Notes under the pieces: model-generated
Database searches by the model: none
Seen by the model: only the letters and a program-made list of their open reading frames with translations
Told to the model about the DNA's origin: nothing
Shown here: positions 1-4,989 of the stretch, in pieces
Layout: each line of letters starts with the position of its first letter
Numbering within the stretch: position 1 is the first letter of the stretch
Made by a program: the position numbers and the translations under genes
Assembly (NCBI GenBank): GCA_031264975.1
Contig: JAISDH010000142.1
Location: forward strand, 1 to 5,818
DNA length: 5,818 bases
DNA from: Bacteroidales bacterium
GTDB lineage: Bacteria > Bacteroidota > Bacteroidia > Bacteroidales > WCHB1-69
Reading direction: 5' to 3'

Positions 1-4
1 CCCC

Positions 5-41
5 AAAAAACACCCGATTTGAGGGCAATTTCGGGTGTTTT
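5..41 (-). terminator. Intrinsic terminator closing the leftward bat operon
   Basis: An 11-bp perfect stem is formed by 7-17 and 31-41 (AAAACACCCGA pairing with TCGGGTGTTTT) around a 13-base loop. Read on the minus strand, the stem runs straight into a T6 tract (positions 10 to 5), the form of a rho-independent terminator. It lies about 250 bases past the stop of the last leftward gene, so it could end the whole operon. On the plus strand the stem ends in only four T, so it might also act weakly on a gene entering from the left. Confidence 0.72.
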
Positions 42-120
42 CGGGCAAAAAAATTTCGGATGGGTAAGACATTTGGCAGTAAAATCGCAGAAAATTGTCC
101 GAAGTGTGAAAAAATAGGCA

Positions 121-200
121 CGCAGATGACGCAGATTTGAAAAGATGCACACAGATTTTTTTCTTATCTGCGAAAATCCTTTTAATCTGCGTCATCTGAG
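121..200. repeat. Long imperfect palindromic element, probable dispersed intergenic repeat
   Basis: Positions 121-137 and 184-200 are reverse complements with one mismatch out of 17. The pairing continues inward with a small bulge (AAAAGAT against ATCCTTTT). A second, inner hairpin is possible between 150-156 and 166-172, with one mismatch. The whole element can therefore fold into one long two-tier hairpin. The CGCAGAT / ATCTGCG unit recurs several times within it. It resembles the short palindromic repeats often scattered between genes in Bacteroidota. It has no coding potential, and the short plus-strand ORF across it has no recognisable features. That it is dispersed is inferred from its form, because the window holds only one copy. 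Confidence 0.6.
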
Positions 201-205
201 CGCTA

Positions 206-268
206 CTCGTGGCTTGCCTGCTTGTTGCTTGCTGCTTGCTGCCATTTTCCCTTCGCCCTTTCGCCCTT
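206..268 (+). repeat. Dispersed repeat, copy A (inverted relative to copy B)
   Basis: A 63-bp segment rich in GCTTGC/CTGCTTG units followed by two CTTCGCCCTT-like units. Its first 37 bases (206-242) match the reverse complement of 4651-4687 with three mismatches. After a 7-base insertion (243-249), the last 19 bases (250-268) match the reverse complement of 4632-4650 with one mismatch. Altogether 52 of 56 aligned bases agree. It sits just beyond the 3' end of the four-helix membrane protein gene and directly after the palindromic element at 121-200. Confidence 0.85.
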
Positions 269-288
269 CTTGGCTTACTGCCTTCTTA

Positions 289-783
289 CTATGCAATAAT
301 TTTATCCGGGTTTCGGACTGTTTGGGCGTTTTCGGAGTATAAATCTAATTCTTTTGCCGCTTTGATTGAAGAGGGTTTTTCGATGAACAGTAGTAAAATC
401 AATAACACGGCTAAAGATAAAAAGGTCTTTTCTCCCGTAATTATGGTAACGACGATTGTCAGGAAAGAAGGTACTGCCAGAAAAGCATACTTTGCCCGTA
501 ATGCCCAACGATAGCCTCGCATTTTTTTTATCAAATCTTCTTTATAGCTTAACTTTTCAAGAGAGCGTTTAAAGACAATCTTACTGCAAAAAAAACCGAT
601 AACTGTAATTAATGGCGTCATAATGAAAAACGCTTTTATGGATTCAAATTCGTATAACTGTCCTTCCAGTTTCAAGAATATGCCTGTTAGGATAACAAAT
701 ACCGATAACCCGACAACCAAAACATAATAAACAGTGGTTAGTCTTTTAAAATACTGACGTGAAGTAATGCCTTTTGGTTCCAT
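289..783 (-). CDS. Small four-helix inner-membrane protein of unknown function, last gene of the bat operon
   Basis: A 164-residue protein that I cannot assign to a named family. Four hydrophobic segments are visible: about 18-38, 50-70, 99-116 and 119-135. The stretch between the second and third (71-98) is strongly basic and contains the motif MRGYRWALRAKY. By the positive-inside rule this loop, the N-terminus and the C-terminal tail should be cytoplasmic. There is no signal peptide, catalytic motif or cysteine pair. The ATG lies only four bases after the batD stop codon, so translation is probably coupled to batD and the two are very likely cotranscribed. The gene ends in TAG. In the bat loci I know of, batE (a TPR protein) would be expected around here, but this protein has no TPR and is not BatE. 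Its position suggests a role linked to the Bat envelope complex, but that is inference from context only. Confidence is high that it is a real gene and low for any function. Confidence 0.85.
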   Translation of the reverse strand: MEPKGITSRQYFKRLTTVYYVLVVGLSVFVILTGIFLKLEGQLYEFESIKAFFIMTPLITVIGFFCSKIVFKRSLEKLSYKEDLIKKMRGYRWALRAKYAFLAVPSFLTIVVTIITGEKTFLSLAVLLILLLFIEKPSSIKAAKELDLYSENAQTVRNPDKIIA

Positions 784-787
784 ATTT

Positions 788-2641
788 TTATGTATTCTTT
801 AATTCTCGTTCTATTTTTGTGATAAAGTTAAATGTTCTTTCGTACATTTTATCCGGAGTAATATCCGAAAAGGGAGAGAAACGAACATATTCGCAATCTT
901 GAAGCGTATGAATAAATTCATTTATCGAATCTTCCCGCATGTTTCGTTCGGATAGTTTTTGGTAAGCCGATTCCAATGAAAGTTGTCCGAGAGGAATGTG
1001 AAATTTGTCGCTAATATATCCCCATAAAACTTTTGAAATTTCAATGTAAAAGGCTTCATCCTGTTTCCCGTGTAACAGTTTTTCTGCTTTTCTTAATCGT
1101 TTCTTTGCCGTTTTGGACGCCTTTTTGTCCCGTAGCAACACAATGTTTTTTCTTGATTCTATCTTTTTGCGGAATAAGATAATAAAAAGGGCTAATAGCA
1201 TTACAGGTAAAAATAATGCTATCCAATATACAGGCGAGAGGAAGAAATGAGCTTGCTGTTTTTGAAGGTCTCTATTCATTTTGATATGATGAATATCGGA
1301 ACCTAATACTTTAATATCGGTTTTATTACCGCTAAAAGAGACGGTATTGCTTGCCTGACCTTTTTCTACCGCCAATGTAAATTCGGGCGTATTCAATGTG
1401 ATATAAGACTTTTTCCGCTTGTCAAAATAAGAAAAAGAAGCAGACGGAATAATATAATCGCCCTCTACCTCCGGAATAAGTACATATTCAAAAGTACGCG
1501 AACCCGACACTCCCGATGAAGAAACGTTGATATTATCCCTGATTACAGGGTCGTGTACGGCAATATCGGAAGGAAAACTGAAATTAAGCGGTTCAATATA
1601 TTGTAAATTTCCCGAACCGGATATGGTTACCGTCAGATTGGCGGCGTCATGAGCGGCAAGTTTGTCTCTGCTTAGTTTGGCAGATAATTTAAAATCGCCT
1701 ACCAACTCGCTAAATTCATACGGCTGGTTGGCTTTGGGCAGTTCGGTTGCCTGAATCGTTACCGGATTGGAAGACAATTTCAGTTCCATATTTTGAACTC
1801 GGTTTCCCCCTGAAAACGGATCGGAGAAAAACAAATCGAAAATATCATTGCTTCGTTGGCGCTGTTGCTGTTGTACAACTACCTGTATAATCATGTCTGT
1901 TTCAAGAGGAGAAATGGTCAGTTTTCCGCTTTTCTGAGGAAAGACAACCATGGAAAACATATCAATTACTGTGAATTTCTTCCCGTCTATTATCTCTTCT
2001 TTTTTGCCGGCGTTTTCGTCTTTAGATTCCAAATCATACGTCCAAAATCCCTGTGCGATTGGACGGGAGGTTATTTGATTTCTATAGCCGTATGTTTGGG
2101 GTCCTAAATATAATTTATAGGACACTATCACCTGTTCTCCAACATAAGGGCTTGCATTGGAGACAAACGCCTTAATAAAAAAATCTTCTTTATTAAACCC
2201 CTGTACCGTTGTAGACTGTCGGTTATCATACGTTTGTTGATTTTGAGAAGGCGCTGCGGACGCCGTTACCGCAATGGATAAGGAGTTGGATTTTACCGAT
2301 TGATTTTTCACGGAAAACGTAACGGCAGGAAGCGTAAAAGTCCCTTCCTTTTCTGCTATTAACGTATAAGTGTAACGATAAACTTGTACGCTACTCATAC
2401 TTCCATTGACAATAGAAATATTGGATAACACTTCCGTATTGGGACCTCCGGCGTATTTGAAGTTTGTAAAATTAATGGCAGGCAGTTTGTCCGCTTTTTC
2501 ATTTAATTCAAAGGTTAAATAAAAAGCCTGCCCTACAGATACCTGTCCGGGAGCTTTTGCCGTACAAGTTACCTGTGCATGTATTTGAGTAGATAACAGT
2601 CCTGTAATTGTTACAATAATAGCAATAAGTGTATGCCTCAT
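788..2641 (-). CDS. batD: BatD, secreted membrane-anchored protein of the Bat complex
   Basis: A 617-residue protein recognised as BatD. It opens with a signal peptide (residues 1-22, basic start, hydrophobic core, likely cleavage at HA|Q). A long beta-rich periplasmic region of about 440 residues follows. It has family hallmarks such as GEQVIVSYKLY near 168-178, FPQKSGKLTI near 234-243, GSRTFEYVLIPEVEGDYIIP near 380-399 and SYFDKRKKSY just after. One transmembrane helix lies at about 470-490, followed by a basic cytoplasmic tail of about 125 residues with a helical C-terminal domain. A Q-rich patch lies at 257-261. BatD is known as a partner of BatA/B/C in Bacteroidota and spirochaetes. A link to aerotolerance was proposed in Bacteroides fragilis, but the biochemical role is unsettled. 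The gene starts 33 bp after the upstream ORF and ends 4 bp before the next. The ATG at 2641 gives a complete signal peptide. A short overlapping reading frame upstream leaves open a start 23 bases earlier with a shifted frame. Confidence 0.93.
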   Translation of the reverse strand: MRHTLIAIIVTITGLLSTQIHAQVTCTAKAPGQVSVGQAFYLTFELNEKADKLPAINFTNFKYAGGPNTEVLSNISIVNGSMSSVQVYRYTYTLIAEKEGTFTLPAVTFSVKNQSVKSNSLSIAVTASAAPSQNQQTYDNRQSTTVQGFNKEDFFIKAFVSNASPYVGEQVIVSYKLYLGPQTYGYRNQITSRPIAQGFWTYDLESKDENAGKKEEIIDGKKFTVIDMFSMVVFPQKSGKLTISPLETDMIIQVVVQQQQRQRSNDIFDLFFSDPFSGGNRVQNMELKLSSNPVTIQATELPKANQPYEFSELVGDFKLSAKLSRDKLAAHDAANLTVTISGSGNLQYIEPLNFSFPSDIAVHDPVIRDNINVSSSGVSGSRTFEYVLIPEVEGDYIIPSASFSYFDKRKKSYITLNTPEFTLAVEKGQASNTVSFSGNKTDIKVLGSDIHHIKMNRDLQKQQAHFFLSPVYWIALFLPVMLLALFIILFRKKIESRKNIVLLRDKKASKTAKKRLRKAEKLLHGKQDEAFYIEISKVLWGYISDKFHIPLGQLSLESAYQKLSERNMREDSINEFIHTLQDCEYVRFSPFSDITPDKMYERTFNFITKIERELKNT

Positions 2642-2664
2642 AAAGCGAATCTTTTTTTGTTCAT
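2638..2664 (-). promoter_or_regulatory. Mini-ORF overlapping the batD start, with an A7 run
   Basis: On the minus strand an ATG at 2664-2662 opens an eight-codon frame (MNKKRFAL). Its TGA overlaps the batD ATG in the form ATGA. It contains a run of seven A (2658-2652). A minus-one slip on this run, or one extra A, would continue into batD as MNKKKIRFMRHT, an ordinary basic signal-peptide N-terminus. Possible readings are translational coupling through a leader peptide, slippage, or loss of one A in the gene or the assembly. The sequence alone does not decide between them. Confidence 0.3.
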
Positions 2665-2674
2665 TCTAATTTAG

Positions 2675-4543
2675 TTACCAATCTTTTTCCTGTTTTGCAG
2701 GACGTGTTTGTTGATTTTCTGTACGATTTACTTTTTCTTGTGTTTTTCGTTCATTCATCTGCAAAGCGTCCAATTCCCGCTTTGTATCCTGTCGATTTCT
2801 ATTTTCGGGAGACGCCTGTCCTTGTTGTCCGTTTTTATTTTGTTCTTCCTGATTCTGTTGTTGCTGTTGTTGTCCTTGCTGTTGCTGTTGCTGCTGCTGT
2901 TTATCTTTACCGTCATTCTGCTGTTGTTGTTGCTGCTGTTGTTGTTGAACCAGCAACTTTCGTTTCGCATATTCCAGATTGTATTTCGTATCCATATCGG
3001 AAGGATTTGCTTTAAGCGATTTTTTATAAGCGTCTATTCCTTCCTGATATTTACCTTGCTGTACCAGGCTATTTCCCAGATTATGGTATGCTTTTGCTTT
3101 TGTTTTGTCGTCCACATTTGTATTTTCTATCATTTTTGTAATCTCGTTTGCGGCTTCTTCGTACTTTTCCTGTTTATACAGGGAAGCCGCCTGATTGTAC
3201 AGACTTTTATAATAATTGCCCGTACTTGTATTTGACTTTAAATAATTTGTTGACGCCTGTTCATACAGTTGTTGTGCCTGTTGTTTTTTTACCGCGATTT
3301 CCTGTTTATCGCTTTCTCTGTTTTTTGCAGACAATTCATTTGCTTCTTTTTCCAATTTGGAAGCGGCAAAATACTGTCTATTTCCCTGACGCAAATTTTT
3401 AATCTCCTGCGTTGTCTGTCCTGACGCCATAAAAGGGAAAGAGCCTGCGGCAAACAAAAGCAGCATAAACAGCAATTGTTTTTCCCTTAACCATGCAAAT
3501 CCTTTAAACCGAAACATCCTTTTATTATACAATATGATTTCTATTATTAACAAAACAAAAGCCGCCCAAAGAGGAACATAATATCTGTTTTCATATCTTG
3601 AAAAAACAACCTCTTCAATATCTGTTTTCTCAATCCTGTTCAATTCATTTTGCAAAATATCAAATCCTGCATGGGCGTTATTGGCATGGATATACGACCC
3701 TTTTCCTGCTTGAGCAATTTCCCGCAATGTTTGTTCATTCAGACGGGTAATGACCGTATTCCCTTCTTTATCTTTTTTGTAATCCGTTCGACCGGATGAC
3801 GTATGAATCGGAATAGGTTCTCCTAAAGAATTTCCTATCCCGATTGTATAGACAAGCATTCCCTGTTTAGCAACAGAAGAAGCCATATCTATTGCTTCCG
3901 CAAAATGGTCTTCCCCGTCGGAAATAACCACAATTACTTTCTGTGTTTTCGGCAATTGGGCTGCTTCTTCCGTTTTTACATCTCCTGACGGAGTCATAGA
4001 AGCGGCTGCCTTGTCAATCGCTGTGGCAATGTCCGTTCCCTGTGTTGAAATTACTTGAGTAGATATGGCGGAAATAAACATTTTTGCTGCGGCATAATCA
4101 GACGTAATCGGCAACTGCACAAAAGCATTACCCGCAAACACAACGATTCCGATACGGTCTCCTTTCAATTTGTCAACAAATAAAAGTAAAGCCCTCTTGG
4201 CTGCCTCCAACCGATTGGGGGTATAATCCTGCGCAAGCATACTGTTAGAGACGTCAATACAAAACATAATATCAATACCCTTTCGTTTACCCTTCTCCAC
4301 GCCGGAACCCATTTGAGGATTTGCCAAGGCAAAAACCAAACACGCCCAGATCAAGCATATCAGGGTAAATTTAAAATGTTGTATCGCAGAAGAAGAATCC
4401 GGCGTCAACAATTTTAAAAGAGACGTCTCTCCATATTTTTGTATTATTTTCCGATACCGGTATCTAACACAGAGATACAATCCTATAAGAATGGGTATCA
4501 ACAATAAAGCATATAATACATATCCATTTTCAAATCGAAACAT
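2675..4543 (-). CDS. batB/batC: BatB-BatC fusion: membrane-anchored VWA protein joined to a TPR/polyglutamine protein
   Basis: One 622-codon ORF covers two proteins usually encoded separately. Residues 1-342 are BatB: helices at about 8-26 and 57-74, a von Willebrand A domain at about 88-300, and a helix at 323-339. The metal site (MIDAS) is intact: D97-V-S99-N-S101, T170 and D209 in ISDGED. Motifs SMLAQDY and PNRLEAAKRA are typical of BatB. Residues 343-622 are BatC: a new start-like MFRFKGFAWLREK, a hydrophobic segment at 356-371 with a possible cleavage site at ASG|Q (375/376), helical repeats with TPR motifs at about 447-472 and 483-516, then glutamine runs at 533-542, 549-556 and 558-563 and a charged tail. 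Charge distribution puts both the VWA and TPR domains in the periplasm. It heads the bat block, with batD 33 bp downstream. The VWA protein matches BatB rather than BatA, and no batA is adjacent. Internal initiation of a separate BatC at codon 343 is possible. Confidence 0.92.
   Translation of the reverse strand: MFRFENGYVLYALLLIPILIGLYLCVRYRYRKIIQKYGETSLLKLLTPDSSSAIQHFKFTLICLIWACLVFALANPQMGSGVEKGKRKGIDIMFCIDVSNSMLAQDYTPNRLEAAKRALLLFVDKLKGDRIGIVVFAGNAFVQLPITSDYAAAKMFISAISTQVISTQGTDIATAIDKAAASMTPSGDVKTEEAAQLPKTQKVIVVISDGEDHFAEAIDMASSVAKQGMLVYTIGIGNSLGEPIPIHTSSGRTDYKKDKEGNTVITRLNEQTLREIAQAGKGSYIHANNAHAGFDILQNELNRIEKTDIEEVVFSRYENRYYVPLWAAFVLLIIEIILYNKRMFRFKGFAWLREKQLLFMLLLFAAGSFPFMASGQTTQEIKNLRQGNRQYFAASKLEKEANELSAKNRESDKQEIAVKKQQAQQLYEQASTNYLKSNTSTGNYYKSLYNQAASLYKQEKYEEAANEITKMIENTNVDDKTKAKAYHNLGNSLVQQGKYQEGIDAYKKSLKANPSDMDTKYNLEYAKRKLLVQQQQQQQQQQNDGKDKQQQQQQQQGQQQQQQNQEEQNKNGQQGQASPENRNRQDTKRELDALQMNERKTQEKVNRTENQQTRPAKQEKDW
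2855..2947 (-). repeat. CAA/CAG trinucleotide repeat coding for the BatC polyglutamine tail
   Basis: Three glutamine runs of 10, 8 and 6 residues are encoded at 2918-2947 and 2855-2899 by mixed CAA and CAG codons, which appear as TTG/CTG triplets on the plus strand. The mixed codons reduce perfect slippage, but the tract could still vary in length. It also creates long spurious plus-strand reading frames rich in leucine and valine. Glutamine-rich tails are common in BatC of Bacteroidota. Confidence 0.9.
3515..3535 (-). promoter_or_regulatory. Possible internal translation start for a separate BatC
   Basis: The ATG at 3517-3515 is codon 343 of the BatB-BatC ORF. It is preceded by the AT-rich stretch GTATAATAAAAGG, which matches the A-rich, weakly structured leaders used by Bacteroidota. 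It is followed by a basic segment and a hydrophobic core resembling a signal peptide. Translation from here would give a BatC of 280 residues. The AGG touches the ATG and is too close to act as a normal Shine-Dalgarno site. The call is inferred from context and domain boundaries. Confidence 0.4.
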
Positions 4544-4743
4544 GTTATTCCGTTTTTTATTTTCTGTTTAACGTACTTCCTTTAATTTAATTGTGAATTC
4601 CTTTTTCTATTTTCAACAAACGAAGAGATGAAAGGGCGAAAGGACGAAGGGCAGCAAGCAACAGGCAACAGGCAGGCAAGCCACGAGGAAAAAATATTAA
4701 CCATTATTTACTAATCATTACTTACGTCTTGATTCAAACAAAG
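4544..4743 (-). promoter_or_regulatory. Interval that should hold the bat operon promoter
   Basis: If the two minus-strand terminator hairpins at 4744-4770 and 4944-4968 work, the bat genes need their own promoter between them and the ATG at 4543. About 75 bases next to the ATG are AT-rich, and copy B of the dispersed repeat (4632-4687) interrupts the interval. I could not find a convincing Bacteroidota promoter (TTTG, then TAnnTTTG). The best -7 candidate is TTCGTTTG at 4624-4617, which is imperfect and lacks a good partner box. Confidence 0.3.
4632..4687 (-). repeat. Dispersed repeat, copy B (inverted relative to copy A)
   Basis: This is the 56-bp counterpart of 206-268 in opposite orientation, with 52 of 56 aligned bases identical and without copy A's 7-base insertion. 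It consists of CAGCAAGC/CAACAGG-type units and AAAGGGCGAAAGG-type units. It lies between the palindrome cluster and the bat leader. Together with copy A it brackets the whole BatBC-BatD-membrane protein block, about 4.4 kb. Unlike copy A, it is not next to a CGCAGAT palindrome. Confidence 0.85.
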
Positions 4744-4771
4744 AAAAAAAGGTCGTTGCATGCAACGACCT
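4744..4771 (-). terminator. Intrinsic terminator built on a 22-bp perfect palindrome
   Basis: Positions 4750-4771 form a perfect 22-bp palindrome with half-site AGGTCGTTGCA. Read on the minus strand, the hairpin (8-bp stem GGTCGTTG/CAACGACC, loop CATG) runs directly into seven T (4750-4744). It faces transcription from the OmpA-domain gene, whose stop is about 220 bp away. It should insulate the bat genes from that gene. On the plus strand no T tract follows, so it is unlikely to work that way. Confidence 0.7.
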
Positions 4772-4835
4772 ACTTGTTTCGCTCGGCGTGGTCTTTAGAC
4801 TATGCCGGATTAAAAGCAAAGTTCCTGTTTTGCTT

Positions 4836-4858
4836 GCAAGCGTGGACGCTTGCTTTTT
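4836..4858 (+). terminator. Plus-strand terminator-like hairpin
   Basis: A 7-bp perfect stem (GCAAGCG, loop TGGA, CGCTTGC) is followed on the plus strand by five T. The form suits a short rho-independent terminator, yet no rightward gene leads into it in this window. It may instead be part of the structured spacer element. The overlapping palindrome GCTTGCAAGC at 4832-4841 could compete for pairing. Confidence 0.35.
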
Positions 4859-4943
4859 ACTTGGACGTAGCGAAATATGCTGGGGTAATTACCTACCTCT
4901 ATAGAGGACTTGCACCGCCAAATTACTGAACACGTACGACGCA

Positions 4944-4968
4944 TAAAACAAAACAGCGATCGCTGTTT
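4944..4968 (-). terminator. Terminator-like palindrome just past the OmpA-domain gene
   Basis: The 18-bp perfect palindrome AAACAGCGATCGCTGTTT (4951-4968) can form a 7-bp stem with loop GATC. On the minus strand it continues into TGTTTTATG. It starts 21 bp after the stop codon at 4990-4992, the usual place for the terminator of that gene. The T tract is interrupted by a G, so termination may be partial, with the stronger hairpin at 4744-4771 as back-up. The core holds GCGATCGC. Confidence 0.5.
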
Positions 4969-4989
4969 CGATGATAAAATTTGTAAGAT

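Larger units (their letters stand above)
4750..4968. repeat. Palindrome-dense non-coding spacer
   Basis: Within about 220 bp there are perfect palindromes at 4750-4771 (22 bp), 4832-4841 (GCTTGCAAGC), 4884-4893 (GGTAATTACC), 4896-4907 (CCTCTATAGAGG) and 4951-4968 (18 bp). There is also a GTCT-TT-AGAC inverted repeat at 4791-4800 and a hairpin at 4836-4853. Larger pairings such as AGCAAA (4815-4820) with TTTGCT (4829-4834) also exist. A 66-codon plus-strand frame crosses it, but nothing in it looks like a protein. The density suggests a structured RNA or a dispersed repeat element bounded by the two outer palindromes. Confidence 0.5.

Noticed and set aside
206..268. CRISPR or tandem-repeat array at the GCTTGC-rich segment
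   Set aside because: The units are short, irregular and without spacers, and there are no cas genes. It is better described as a dispersed low-complexity repeat.
145..514. Two plus-strand ORFs at the left end
   Set aside because: They cross the palindromic element and repeat copy A, then overlap the antisense of the four-helix membrane gene. No recognisable protein features.
1856..2107. 83-codon plus-strand ORF inside batD
   Set aside because: It is antisense to well-conserved BatD sequence and has no supporting features.
2695..3402. Plus-strand ORFs of 84-175 codons opposite batC
   Set aside because: They are shadows of the glutamine-rich coding sequence and read as strings of Leu/Val. 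The minus-strand BatC homology explains the region.
4617..4647. Bacteroidota-type promoter upstream of the bat operon
   Set aside because: TTCGTTTG at 4624-4617 differs from TAnnTTTG, and the only box at the right distance is TTCG at 4647-4644. The match is too weak to call.
4729..4929. 66-codon plus-strand ORF across the spacer
   Set aside because: It runs through the terminator palindromes and other hairpins, has no domain or signal, and its sequence is what a structured repeat would give by chance. It is more likely non-coding.
4956..4963. GCGATCGC, the HIP1 octamer of cyanobacteria
   Set aside because: A single copy within a terminator palindrome; all the genes point to Bacteroidota, so it is not evidence for a cyanobacterial origin.
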